Assembly (NCBI RefSeq): GCF_031010195.1
Contig: NZ_JAUAMC010000015.1
Coordinates: 1-34,742 of the forward strand
Direction: 5' to 3'
Source: Halomonas sp. SpR8
GTDB lineage: Bacteria > Pseudomonadota > Gammaproteobacteria > Pseudomonadales > Halomonadaceae
Length of the DNA: 34,742 bases
In this document: positions 23,361 through 31,973 of the stretch, in pieces
How the letters are laid out: each line of letters begins with the position of its first letter
How positions within the stretch are numbered: the first letter of the stretch is position 1
The notes under the pieces: generated by a model
Seen by the model: only the letters and a program-made list of their open reading frames with translations
What the model was told of the DNA's origin: nothing
Databases searched by the model: none
Translations under genes and position numbers: made by a program

Positions 23361-23612
23361 CTAACGCGAGGGTTTACCGGGATCCAGAATGCGTACGGGT
23401 TGGACATCCTGCTGCTTCTGATCATTGCGTACCTGGTTGACCCGGGTGGTCATTTCGGTAAGCGCGTCCTCCTCGATAGGCAGTTGCTCGAAGAAATCAC
23501 AGCTGACGCACTCCCGGTAGCGGATACCATTTTGCTCCCAGGCGCGGATACGATCCATCACCGCGCAGCGGGGGCAGGTCACACCGGCAATAAAGCGTTT
23601 CACACTAGACAT
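23361..23612 (-). CDS. yheV: YheV-family putative zinc-ribbon protein
   Basis: The 83-residue protein has the YheV opening MSSVKRFIAGVTCPRCAVMDRI, and a second cysteine pair in YRECVSCDFFEQ; C-x2-C...C-x2-C should bind zinc. An acidic stretch and the ending RILDPG follow. GGAG lies 8 bases before this ATG, while the in-frame upstream extension has none. It follows prlC by 59 bases on the same strand, a common gammaproteobacterial pairing. Its function is not established. Confidence 0.85.
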   Translation of the reverse strand: MSSVKRFIAGVTCPRCAVMDRIRAWEQNGIRYRECVSCDFFEQLPIEEDALTEMTTRVNQVRNDQKQQDVQPVRILDPGKPSR

Positions 23613-23671
23613 TATTAGGCTCCAAGGGCGTACTCCCGACGTGGGAGCACGCATAGGCTGGCTTTACAGGT

Positions 23672-25735
23672 TTAAGCGGCGTGAATACCACTATGGCGAA
23701 GCAGTGGCTCAACGCTCGGCTCACGGCCCCGAAAAGCGATAAACAGGTCAGCGGCATCGCGGGCGCCCCCCTGCTCAAGAATTTCACGACGAAAGCGCTG
23801 TCCTGTTTCAGGATCAAAGATACCGGCCTCTTCAAAGGCGCTCCAGGCATCTGCTGACAGTACTTCCGCCCACTTGTAGCTGTAGTAACCGGCCGCGTAG
23901 CCACCCGCAAACACATGACCAAAGCTATTCTGGAAGCGGTTGAACGGTACTTTCGGCAGCACGGAGACAGCGTCGCGCACCTCGTCCAGCAGCGCTTGTA
24001 CATCGCTGGCGCTAGGGGCGCTAAGCTCATGGTGCAGGCGCAGATCAAACAGCGAAAACTCAATTTGGCGCATCATACCCATGGCGGACTGGAAATTCTT
24101 AGCCGCTTGCAGGCGTTCAAGGAGCTCTGCAGGCAGCGTTTCACCGCTATCGACATGCTTGGCGAGTAGGTCTAGACCTTCACGCTCCCAGCAGTAGTTT
24201 TCCATAAACTGGCTGGGTAGCTCGATGGCATCCCAGGCAACGCCGTTAATACCAGAAATGTCCGCAATATGTTGTTTGGTTAACATATGGTGCAGGCCAT
24301 GACCAAACTCATGAAACAGGGTGGTCACTTCGTCGTGGGTGAACAGTGCAGGTCGGCCGCCTACCGGGGCTGTAAAGTTGCAGGTAAGAAAAGCGACCGG
24401 CAGTTGAAGGCCTTGATCCGTTTGACGGCGTACTCGGCAATCGGCCATCCAGGCCCCGCCCCGTTTACCTTCTCGAGCGTAAAGATCGAGGTAAAAACCG
24501 GCAATCGGCTGTCCGTTTTCAGTGATGCGGAAATAGCGTACGTCGGCGTGGTAGCGAGGCGCGAGGGTATCTTCTTCAAAACGCACGCCATAAAGGCGCT
24601 CAACGACCTGAAATAGGCCATCGACAACACGCGGCGCTGGGAAATAGGGGCGCAGTTGTTCTTGGGAGATAGAGTGGCGCGCTTCGCGCAGTTTTTCACT
24701 GGCATAAGCCACATCCCATGGCTCCAGTGTCTCCAGGCCTAGTTCTTCTCGGGCGTAGTCACTGAGTTCGGTAGACTCTTCCTTGGCCTGAGGCAGCGCA
24801 CGGCGGGCTAAGTCGTTGAGGAAGTCGAGTACCTGCTCGGGAGAGTCCGCCATCTTGGTGGTCAACGAGTAATCGGCGTAGGTGGCAAAATCGAGTAGCT
24901 GGGCCATTTCGCTACGTAGGGCTAGGATCTCTTCCATGATCGTAGCGTTATCGAATTTGCCCGCATCGGGGCCTTGTTCAGAGGCACGGGTAACGAACGC
25001 GGTATACACCTCACGGCGTAGCTCACGATTGTCGGCATAGTTAACCACCGGGAAGAAACTGGGGAAATCCAGCGTAATCCGGTAACCCGCTATGCCTTTG
25101 GCCTCGGCGTTAGCTTTTAACGTATTGAGCGCACTCTCCGGTACGCCTGCTAACGCCTCTTGGCTATCGATATCCTTGTGCCACGCCTGGGTGGCGTCCA
25201 GCACGTTGTTGGAGAACTGGTTAGATAGCAGTGAAAGTCGCGACTGAATCTCGCCATAGCGCGCTTTTTTGTCAGCGGGGAGATCGACACCGGCTAAACG
25301 GAAATCGCGCAGGGCGTTTTCCACGGTTTGCCGCTGGGCGTTATCCAGGTTTTCCCAGGCCGGGCCTTCTTTCAGGGCTTGCCAGCCCTGAAAGAGTCCT
25401 TCGTGCTGGCCTACCCAGGTGCCAAAGGCGGAGAGCTTCTCCAGACATGCCTGATACGCTTCGCGCATTTCTGGGGAGTTCATGGTGCCATTGAGGTGCG
25501 AAACCGGTGACCACATCTTGGTAAGCCGGTCATTTACCTCTTCAAGGGGCGCCGCAAAATTGTCCCAACTGGGCGGGGCGGCGGCTGCCTGCTCGGCGAG
25601 GCGGTCAATGGCCTCGTGGCTTTCGCTTAGCAGCGTCTCCACGGCGGGCTCCACGTGCTCGGCGCGAATCTCAGCAAAAGGGGGCAGTTCGTGCGTTTCA
25701 AGCAGCGGGTTGGAGGACAATGGAGTGGAGGACAT
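23672..25735 (-). CDS. prlC: Oligopeptidase A (M3-family zinc metallopeptidase)
   Basis: This cytosolic peptidase degrades short peptides, including cleaved signal peptides. The 687-residue protein carries the thermolysin-type motif LFHEFGHGLHHML near residue 470 with the downstream Glu in the GVAWDAIELPSQFMENYCWE block. Other M3 features are FYLDLYAREGKRGGAWM and FGHVFAGGYAAGYYSYKWAEVLSADAW. I prefer the ATG at 25735, which has GAGGTG 5 bases before it, over a GTG two codons upstream. It is probably co-transcribed with yheV. A perfect 16-bp palindrome lies 49 bases upstream. Confidence 0.95.
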   Translation of the reverse strand: MSSTPLSSNPLLETHELPPFAEIRAEHVEPAVETLLSESHEAIDRLAEQAAAAPPSWDNFAAPLEEVNDRLTKMWSPVSHLNGTMNSPEMREAYQACLEKLSAFGTWVGQHEGLFQGWQALKEGPAWENLDNAQRQTVENALRDFRLAGVDLPADKKARYGEIQSRLSLLSNQFSNNVLDATQAWHKDIDSQEALAGVPESALNTLKANAEAKGIAGYRITLDFPSFFPVVNYADNRELRREVYTAFVTRASEQGPDAGKFDNATIMEEILALRSEMAQLLDFATYADYSLTTKMADSPEQVLDFLNDLARRALPQAKEESTELSDYAREELGLETLEPWDVAYASEKLREARHSISQEQLRPYFPAPRVVDGLFQVVERLYGVRFEEDTLAPRYHADVRYFRITENGQPIAGFYLDLYAREGKRGGAWMADCRVRRQTDQGLQLPVAFLTCNFTAPVGGRPALFTHDEVTTLFHEFGHGLHHMLTKQHIADISGINGVAWDAIELPSQFMENYCWEREGLDLLAKHVDSGETLPAELLERLQAAKNFQSAMGMMRQIEFSLFDLRLHHELSAPSASDVQALLDEVRDAVSVLPKVPFNRFQNSFGHVFAGGYAAGYYSYKWAEVLSADAWSAFEEAGIFDPETGQRFRREILEQGGARDAADLFIAFRGREPSVEPLLRHSGIHAA

Positions 25736-25783
25736 AGTCACCTCGGGTGGCGTGCGTTTAAAAGCAGTGTTTTGAAAAAAACA

Positions 25784-25799
25784 AACGTTTTAAAACGTT
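25784..25799. promoter_or_regulatory. Perfect 16-bp palindrome upstream of prlC
   Basis: AACGTTTTAAAACGTT is fully self-complementary, AT-rich with a CpG in each half, and centred 56 bases before the prlC start. It resembles an operator for a dimeric repressor. The regulator is unknown. Confidence 0.45.
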
Positions 25800-25915
25800 A
25801 GGGGAGCGCAAAACGCGCGATAATGATGACACAGTGCGGGCGGCGGGGCTGTGTTTCAATGCTCGCTTCAATACTAGCCGCAATAACATGGTTTTATGTC
25901 AGGGGGGGGCAGGGT

Positions 25916-25944
25916 TTGGCCTGCACGCATGCGCCTGCTAGTCT
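25916..25944 (+). promoter_or_regulatory. Candidate promoter of the NSS symporter gene
   Basis: TTGGCC (25916-25921) and TAGTCT (25939-25944) are 17 bases apart, giving a start point about 30 bases before the ATG. A run of eight G (25902-25909) lies just upstream of the -35 box. Confidence 0.35.
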
Positions 25945-25981
25945 TGCCGCCTTTTAATGCCACCATTGGCAGGAGTATGTA

Positions 25982-27322
25982 ATGAGCGAGACGCTGGAGC
26001 GCTGGGGGTCGAAGCGGGCCTTTATCTTGGCGGTAACGGGTGCTGCGGTAGGGTTAGGCAACATCTGGCGCTTCCCCTATGTGGCCGGAGAGAACGGCGG
26101 TGCGGCGTTTCTGCTGATTTACGTGGCGTTTGTGCTGTTGCTGGGTATTCCAGTCATGATGGCGGAAATACTGATTGGCCGCGCCGGTCGGCGTGGGCCG
26201 ATGCAAGCCTTGGGCGCCCTGGCAGCCGAAGCAGGTGCTTCACCTAACTGGCGGTGGCTGGGCCTTTTTGGTGCGTTCACCGTTTTCTGCATCTTATCGT
26301 TCTACTCGGTGGTATCGGGCTGGTCGATTGAGTTTTTGGTAGCGTCTGTTAACGGCAACTTCAATGGTGCGAGTGCCGCTGAGATTGGCGCTGGTTTTGA
26401 GGCTTTTTTAGCTAGCCCAGGGCTGCTGATCTTTAATCACTCGCTGTTTCTGTTTATGACGATGACGGTTGTTGCGGCAGGGGTTGCCAAGGGGCTTGAG
26501 CGGCTGAATAACCTGCTGATGCCGCTACTGTATCTGTTACTGCTGCTATTGGCGGTCTATGCCGCGACCACCGATGGTTTTGCGCCAGCGTTAGCGTGGT
26601 TGTTTCTGCCCTCTTTCGAGGCACTAACCCCCTCGGTGGTGGTGCATGCCATGGGCCATGCGTTCTTTACTCTGGCGGTTGGCGCCTGTGCATTGATGGC
26701 CTATGGCGCTTATATGCCGGAAGAGCAGAGCTTGCCGAAAGCAGCGGTTGCCGTCGCCGTACTTGATATTAGCGTGGCATTACTGGCGGGGATCGCGATT
26801 TTCTCGGTGGTGTTCGCCCAGGGCATGGATCCCACCGACGGCCCAGGGCTAATGTTTGTCACTCTGCCCATTGCGTTCTCTGAGCTGCCTTGGGGCTCCA
26901 TGTGGCTAAGTGTGTTCTTTTTATTGTTGCTACTAGCCACCTGGACATCGGCGATTAATCTGGCGGAGCCGATGGTTGCCACGCTGCAGGGGTTAGGGCT
27001 GCGTCGCAGTATCTCGACGGCGATCGTGGCGCTCAGCGTTTGGCTGATTGGGCTGCTCTCAGCTTTCTCTTTTTCATCTCTGGCGGAGTTCCGCCCGCTG
27101 TTTGGGCGCAATGTCTTCGAACTTGTCAGTAGTATACCGCCGGATGTTTTTCTGCCGCTGGGCGGGTTACTGATCGCGATTTTTGCGGCCTGGGTAATGC
27201 CCCGTGAGAAGGTGGTGAACGCGTTAGGCGTGGGTGAAAGCGGTTATGTGCTGTGGCGCAATATTATCCGCTGGGTGTCGATTCCGCTGACCTTTATTGT
27301 TCTATTGGCTGGATTGCTTTAG
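25982..27322 (+). CDS. Neurotransmitter:sodium symporter (NSS/SNF family)
   Basis: The 446-residue inner-membrane protein has about eleven hydrophobic segments, the usual number for bacterial NSS proteins such as LeuT relatives. The first helix carries the family signature AVGLGNIWRFPYVAGENGG, which builds the sodium and substrate sites. Helix 6 region HAMGHAFFTLAVGACALMAYGAYM and helix 8 region WTSAINLAEPMV are also typical. It probably imports an amino acid or related compound with sodium, fitting a salt-loving host; the substrate is not known. AGGAG lies 6 bases before the ATG. It stands between prlC (divergent) and the carbonic anhydrase gene. Confidence 0.92.
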   Translation: MSETLERWGSKRAFILAVTGAAVGLGNIWRFPYVAGENGGAAFLLIYVAFVLLLGIPVMMAEILIGRAGRRGPMQALGALAAEAGASPNWRWLGLFGAFTVFCILSFYSVVSGWSIEFLVASVNGNFNGASAAEIGAGFEAFLASPGLLIFNHSLFLFMTMTVVAAGVAKGLERLNNLLMPLLYLLLLLLAVYAATTDGFAPALAWLFLPSFEALTPSVVVHAMGHAFFTLAVGACALMAYGAYMPEEQSLPKAAVAVAVLDISVALLAGIAIFSVVFAQGMDPTDGPGLMFVTLPIAFSELPWGSMWLSVFFLLLLLATWTSAINLAEPMVATLQGLGLRRSISTAIVALSVWLIGLLSAFSFSSLAEFRPLFGRNVFELVSSIPPDVFLPLGGLLIAIFAAWVMPREKVVNALGVGESGYVLWRNIIRWVSIPLTFIVLLAGLL

Positions 27323-27327
27323 CGAAT

Positions 27328-27336
27328 TGCTATAGT
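27328..27336 (+). promoter_or_regulatory. Candidate extended -10 promoter of the carbonic anhydrase gene
   Basis: TGC followed by TATAGT forms an extended -10 element six bases after the NSS stop. It leaves a leader of about 40 bases before the next ATG. Confidence 0.4.
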
Positions 27337-27383
27337 GAGTTGATCAATTTTCCGTTTTCCACCCGACATCTCAGGAGCGAGTT

Positions 27384-27923
27384 ATGAGCAGTGCACTAAG
27401 GCACTATCAAGGTATGCAACCCCAATTGGGCGAGCGCGTTTATATTGATCCGGCCAGTGTGGTCATTGGTGACGTGGTGTTGGGCGATGATTGCTCCGTG
27501 TGGCCGATGACAGTAATTCGTGGCGATATGCACCGCATTCGCATCGGCGCACGTACCAGCGTGCAGGATGGCAGCGTGCTGCATATTACCCACGCCAGTG
27601 ATTTCAGCCCGGACGGCTTTCCGCTCACCATTGGCGATGACGTTACCATTGGCCATAAAGCGATTCTGCATGGCTGCACCTTGGGAAGTCGGATTCTTGT
27701 CGGTATGGGGGCGATTGTGATGGATGGCGCGGTCGTTGAGGATGAGGTCATTATCGCCGCGGGCGCCGTGGTAACGCCCGGCAAGCATTTGGAAAGTGGC
27801 TATGTGTATGCTGGCAACCCAGCCAAAGCGCTGCGTCCATTGAAAGACAAGGAGCGCGCGTTCTTTCCTTATACCGCAGGTAACTACGTTAAATTAAAAG
27901 ACCGCTTTTTGGCAGAATTTTAG
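27384..27923 (+). CDS. Gamma-class carbonic anhydrase family protein (YrdA-like)
   Basis: The 179-residue protein is a left-handed beta-helix built from hexapeptide repeats (VVIGDVVLGDDCSVWPMTVIRGD onward). It has the three expected metal histidines in VLHITH and IGHKAILHGC. Relatives are trimeric zinc (or iron) carbonic anhydrases or inactive homologues such as some YrdA proteins. AGGAG lies 7 bases before the ATG. The C-terminal helix (YVKLKDRFLAEF) is typical of the family. Activity is not certain from sequence. Confidence 0.92.
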   Translation: MSSALRHYQGMQPQLGERVYIDPASVVIGDVVLGDDCSVWPMTVIRGDMHRIRIGARTSVQDGSVLHITHASDFSPDGFPLTIGDDVTIGHKAILHGCTLGSRILVGMGAIVMDGAVVEDEVIIAAGAVVTPGKHLESGYVYAGNPAKALRPLKDKERAFFPYTAGNYVKLKDRFLAEF

Positions 27924-28046
27924 CAGTAGTGCCTTTTCTCTAAGCAGTTGCTCAGCCAACCTTTTTTCTTCATTAGCCGTGTCGCGAATGTCATAAATCT
28001 GTTAATTTATACAGTTCTCTGTTTGCAGATTCTAGGATGCCGCGTT

Positions 28047-28718
28047 ATGGCTAATTTTCGCACGCATATTACGGTGGCAGCGGCGGGCGGCATGCTGGTA
28101 GCTTACGCTGGATGGAAAGGCCAATGGTGGCCATCTTCCCAGGCGGTGGTGATGATTGCGCTCGTCACATTCGGCGGTATTCTGCCTGATATCGATGCTG
28201 ATCGATCTCACTCTATCCGTTTAATATTTAACCTGCTTTCCGTGCCTGCCCTGGTGCTGGGGGCGCTGTTATTGCAGCCGTGGCTGACCCCGGGGGCATT
28301 ATTGATGGCCTGCGGTGGGATTTACTTCTGCGTGCGTTATTTGGCAGGCATCCTGTTTTCGCGTTTCACCGTGCACCGCGGTATCTGGCATTCACTGCTA
28401 GCAGGCGGGTTATGCAGTCTCGTCACTGCCGCGGTAAGTTTTAATTTACTTGGCCAGCCATCATGGCTGGCCTGGTCTCACGGTGCTGCTACCTTGGTAG
28501 GATTTTTGATCCATCTGAGTTTGGATGAGATATACAGCGTTGACCTTGAGGGTGCTCGGTTAAAACGCTCGTTTGGCACGGCGCTGAAACTGGGCGATAG
28601 CCGTCGGCCAATGTCCAATCTGCTTATGCTGATTGCGACGCTGACCTTGGTGCCTTGGGCGCCGCCCTGGCACGTACTGGGTGAGTTGCTCCATCAAGGC
28701 TCGCTGCTATGGCGGTAG
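28047..28718 (+). CDS. YdjM-like membrane protein (DUF457, putative metal-dependent hydrolase)
   Basis: The 223-residue protein has about five hydrophobic segments and the DUF457/YdjM histidine and aspartate positions. These are RTHITVAAAGG at the start, GGILPDIDADRSHSIR near residue 45, the motif HRGIWHSLLAGG near residue 112, and LIHLSLDEIYSVDLEGARL. Relatives are described as membrane-bound metal-dependent hydrolases; a substrate is not known. A longer frame starts at 27948, but TAGGA about 10 bases before the ATG at 28047 and the start of similarity favour the shorter form. Its end overlaps the convergent dctD end by 25 bases. Confidence 0.8.
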   Translation: MANFRTHITVAAAGGMLVAYAGWKGQWWPSSQAVVMIALVTFGGILPDIDADRSHSIRLIFNLLSVPALVLGALLLQPWLTPGALLMACGGIYFCVRYLAGILFSRFTVHRGIWHSLLAGGLCSLVTAAVSFNLLGQPSWLAWSHGAATLVGFLIHLSLDEIYSVDLEGARLKRSFGTALKLGDSRRPMSNLLMLIATLTLVPWAPPWHVLGELLHQGSLLWR

Positions 28719-30076
28719 TCATCGGCATTGAGGCCGTGCTTTTTAAGCTTGTCGTAAAAGGTTTTACGCGGAATGCCTAAATGACGACAAACGTTGGTTA
28801 CCCGTCCGTGGTAGCGCGCTAGCGATTGGCTGATCAGGCTCTTTTCAAATAGTTCCACTTGGCGGGGAAGAGTGGGCTCTTCGGTGTCGGCGTTGACACC
28901 TTCCAGCAGCGCATCCAGGCGATAGTCGAAGGCGGCACCCAATAGCACATAACGTTCAGCCAGGTTACGCAGTTCGCGCACGTTGCCGGGCCAGTCATGG
29001 GCCAGTAGGGCGGCAATGGCAGGGCTATCAAGAGTCGGTGCTTCCAGCCCGCTGCGGTTGGCAGCCACCACGGCAAAGTGCTGGAACAGTAAGGGAATGT
29101 CCTCGCGCCTTTCACGCAGGGCTGGCAGCGGCAGAGTGACTACGTTCAGTCGGTAATAAAGGTCTTCACGAAAAACGCCCTCTTCGGAAGCGGTTTTGAG
29201 ATCAACTTTGGTGGCCGCAATCACGCGGATATCAAGCGGCACGGTTTCATTGGCGCCGAGCCGTTCGACGCTGCGCTCCTGCAGTACCCGCAGCAGTTTG
29301 ACTTGCAGCGCCATGGGCATCGATTCAATCTCATCCAAAAACACCGTGCCGCCGTTAGCGTGCTCGAACTTGCCGATGCGCCGCTCTACGGCACCGGTGA
29401 AGGCACCTTTCTCGTGGCCAAACAGTTCGGACTCAATGGTGTTTTCGGGCACCGCGCCGCAGTTAATCGCCATAAAGGGGCTGTTACGCCGCCCGCTGCG
29501 TTCGTGAATCGCACGGGCCACTAAGTCTTTACCAGTGCCGGTCTCACCAAACAGCAGTACATCGGCTTCGACTTGGCTGATGCGCTGGATCATGGCGGCC
29601 AGCCGCGAAATGATCGGCGTGCGGCCCACCAGCCTCGGCCCTAATGCGGCTTGCTGCACTTCCAGCTCGGCTTTAAGACGGTGGTTTTCTAAGCTGAGCT
29701 GGCGTTTCTCTATGCCCCGGCGCACCACATCCAGCAGTTGATCACCGGCAAACGGCTTCTCGAGAAAATCCCAGGCCCCAGCGCGCATGGCTTCTACCGC
29801 AGTGGAAATATCGCCGTGGCCGGTGATTAAAATAATCGGCAGGGTGGCGTCGCGGCTGTGTAGCTCATGGAGCAAGGACATGCCATCCATCCCAGGCATG
29901 CGGATGTCGCTGACAATCACCCCCGGAAAGTCAGGCGTCAACGCCGCCAGCGCTTGTTCTGCTGATTCAAAGCAGTATGGCGTATAGCCTGCAAGCTCAA
30001 GAGTTTGGCTGGCGGTGATCCGCAGATGCGGCTCGTCGTCGATCACCATGACCGGAAGCGTCGACGGCTCATGCAT
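28694..30076 (-). CDS. dctD: Sigma-54-dependent response regulator DctD
   Basis: The 460-residue activator has a receiver domain (phosphorylated Asp57 in VSDIRMPG, Lys107 in EKPF) and an AAA+ domain with Walker A GETGTGKD near residue 177. It also has the sigma-54 contact loop GAFTGA (residues 224-229), Walker B GTVFLDEIE and the arginine region FREDLYYRLNV. A C-terminal Fis-type helix-turn-helix ends the protein (NVCRHLGIPRKTFYDKLKKHGL). It should activate sigma-54 promoters from upstream sites after phosphorylation by DctB. Its start overlaps the end of dctB by 8 bases, and GGAG lies about 10 bases upstream. In this window the only convincing sigma-54 promoter is the one before the TRAP receptor. 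Confidence 0.93.
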   Translation of the reverse strand: MHEPSTLPVMVIDDEPHLRITASQTLELAGYTPYCFESAEQALAALTPDFPGVIVSDIRMPGMDGMSLLHELHSRDATLPIILITGHGDISTAVEAMRAGAWDFLEKPFAGDQLLDVVRRGIEKRQLSLENHRLKAELEVQQAALGPRLVGRTPIISRLAAMIQRISQVEADVLLFGETGTGKDLVARAIHERSGRRNSPFMAINCGAVPENTIESELFGHEKGAFTGAVERRIGKFEHANGGTVFLDEIESMPMALQVKLLRVLQERSVERLGANETVPLDIRVIAATKVDLKTASEEGVFREDLYYRLNVVTLPLPALRERREDIPLLFQHFAVVAANRSGLEAPTLDSPAIAALLAHDWPGNVRELRNLAERYVLLGAAFDYRLDALLEGVNADTEEPTLPRQVELFEKSLISQSLARYHGRVTNVCRHLGIPRKTFYDKLKKHGLNADDYRHSSEP

Positions 30077-31973
30077 AAGAGGAATTCTCCTGGATGTGGG
30101 TTAACGGCGAGAGGGGCAGAGTGATGGTGAAGCTGGCGCCACCCTCGGGCTGGTTAGCAGCCTGCAGTTTGCCGCCTAAATCGTCCATGATACGCGACGA
30201 GATCGAGAGTCCCAGGCCTAAACCGCTCCCCGGCGCTTTGGTGGTGAAAAAGGGTTCAAAAATCTGCCCTAAGTGCTCCTCTGGGATGCCGGGGCCATTA
30301 TCGCTAACGCTAATGATCACCTGCTGTTGATGGATATGGGCGCCAAGGGTGAGTTGCGGTGCTGGCACGGTTTTCATGGCCTGCAGCGCATTGCCGATTA
30401 AATTAACCAGCACTTGTTCCAGGCGTACCAGGTCGCCTTTAACCCATAGTGTTTCAGTGGGCCAATCATGAACAATGATGACATTGCCTTCGCGCAGGCG
30501 GCTTTGAAATAGGCGTAGGGCGTAGTCGATACAGGCCTGTACCGAAATGGTTTCTTGGCGCTCGCTGCTCTTACGCGAAAACTGGCGCAGCTGTGCGCTT
30601 ATATCTGCCATGCGCTCGGTGAGCTCAACGATCTGCTCAAGGTTGGCATCTGCCTTGTCGTGGTGGGCCAGTTCCATAAACCGGCGGGCGTTTTCAGCGT
30701 AGGCGCGAATAGCCGCCAGCGGCTGATTAAGCTCATGGTTAATACCCGCAGCAAGCTGCCCCAGTACCGCAAGCTTGGCCGCTTGAATCAACTCATCCTG
30801 GGTCTGGCGTAGGTTGGCTTCAGCTCGGCGACGCTCCTCGATTTCATCTGAAAGGCGTTGGTTGCTGGCCATCAGGTCACGGGTACGGCGTTCCACGCTG
30901 ACCTCTAATTCGTCACGAACGCGTGCCAAAGTGTTGCGCTCGCGCTCGGCAAACGCTTCACGCTCACGGCGTAGCCGTAGGCGCTGCCAGCCAATGCCGG
31001 CACCCAGTGCAACCACGCCGTAAAGGCCCCCCGCCATCAGGGCGGCGATCCACTGGGCGCTAACCACCGGGGTTAACGGCTTTAAGATATGCATTTGCCA
31101 GCCAAACTCCGGGATAGGCCGGGTCAAGCTGAGATATTCGCCTCCGCTTAGCGGGCCTTGAGAAAAGCTGACTAGCTGGCTGCCCAGGCCATAGGGCGCA
31201 TTAACTTCAATCCCCGATGTCGTCAATGGCTCCATGGCATAGCGACGTGTATCTCGCAGGCTTTGGCGTTGTTCATTGGTGAGCGGGTAGAGGGCGTTCA
31301 TGCGCAGTTCAGGGAGGCTGGCCATGAAAATAATGTTGTCGCTGTCGGTAACAAGTAGTTCGGCGTCCTGCTCTGCCCAACTCTCTTCAACATCATCTAG
31401 TAACACTTTAACGACTAATACGCCATCAGGCTTAGCATCTGGTGAGGTATCGTCGAGCCAAACCGGCGCCGAAAAAAAGTAACCCCGCTCAAGTGACTGG
31501 GTGCCTAAACCATAAAATCTGCCTTGTCGGCCCGCGATTGCTTCCGTGTAATAGCTGCGAAAAGCATAATTTTGGCCAATAAAAGTATTGGGGCGGTGCC
31601 AGTTACTGGCCGCGATAGTGTCGGCATCACGATCAAGTAAATAGACATCTGAGACCCCTGCTGTGAAGCGAAAGCGATCCAGTAACATATTCAGCTCTAT
31701 TGGATCTTGGCTATCGGGGGAGGCCAAAAAGCGTTGTACGCCTTCCCGAGTGGCCAGCATTTGCGGCAAGTAGTCGTAGCGCAGCAAATAGCCGTTTAAG
31801 TTGGCGGCAGAGAGGCGAAGCTCGTTCTCAGCATCGTCCTGCAAATTGGAAAGCGCTTGTTCGCGCGCCAGTTGTGCGGCCTGCCACATACATAATAACA
31901 AACCAAGTGGAATGACTAGCAGCCATAGGCGCCGCCAACGCAGTGGTAAGGGAACGGGCATCTTGAGGTTCAT
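30069..31973 (-). CDS. dctB: Sensor histidine kinase DctB
   Basis: The 634-residue inner-membrane kinase has a first membrane helix (about residues 15-32) and a periplasmic double-Cache-type sensor (about 45-300, including FIGQNYAFRSYYTEAIAGRQGRFYGLGTQSLERGYFFSAPV). A second helix near 311-330 and a coiled coil (RLRREREAFAERERNTLARVRDELEV) follow. The phosphoacceptor box is GINHELNQPLAAIRAYAEN, and the ATPase N, G1 and G2 boxes are LIGNALQA, ISVSDNGPGIP and GSGLGLGLSIS. DctB classically senses C4-dicarboxylates. The ATG overlaps the lldR stop as ATGA, and the ribosome binding site is poor, so it is probably translated by coupling to lldR. Confidence 0.92.
   Translation of the reverse strand: MNLKMPVPLPLRWRRLWLLVIPLGLLLCMWQAAQLAREQALSNLQDDAENELRLSAANLNGYLLRYDYLPQMLATREGVQRFLASPDSQDPIELNMLLDRFRFTAGVSDVYLLDRDADTIAASNWHRPNTFIGQNYAFRSYYTEAIAGRQGRFYGLGTQSLERGYFFSAPVWLDDTSPDAKPDGVLVVKVLLDDVEESWAEQDAELLVTDSDNIIFMASLPELRMNALYPLTNEQRQSLRDTRRYAMEPLTTSGIEVNAPYGLGSQLVSFSQGPLSGGEYLSLTRPIPEFGWQMHILKPLTPVVSAQWIAALMAGGLYGVVALGAGIGWQRLRLRREREAFAERERNTLARVRDELEVSVERRTRDLMASNQRLSDEIEERRRAEANLRQTQDELIQAAKLAVLGQLAAGINHELNQPLAAIRAYAENARRFMELAHHDKADANLEQIVELTERMADISAQLRQFSRKSSERQETISVQACIDYALRLFQSRLREGNVIIVHDWPTETLWVKGDLVRLEQVLVNLIGNALQAMKTVPAPQLTLGAHIHQQQVIISVSDNGPGIPEEHLGQIFEPFFTTKAPGSGLGLGLSISSRIMDDLGGKLQAANQPEGGASFTITLPLSPLTHIQENSSYA

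Noticed and set aside
25902..25909. Run of eight G as a possible phase-variation switch for the symporter gene
   Set aside because: It lies upstream of the candidate -35 box rather than within the promoter spacer or coding sequence; a single run of this length is weak evidence.
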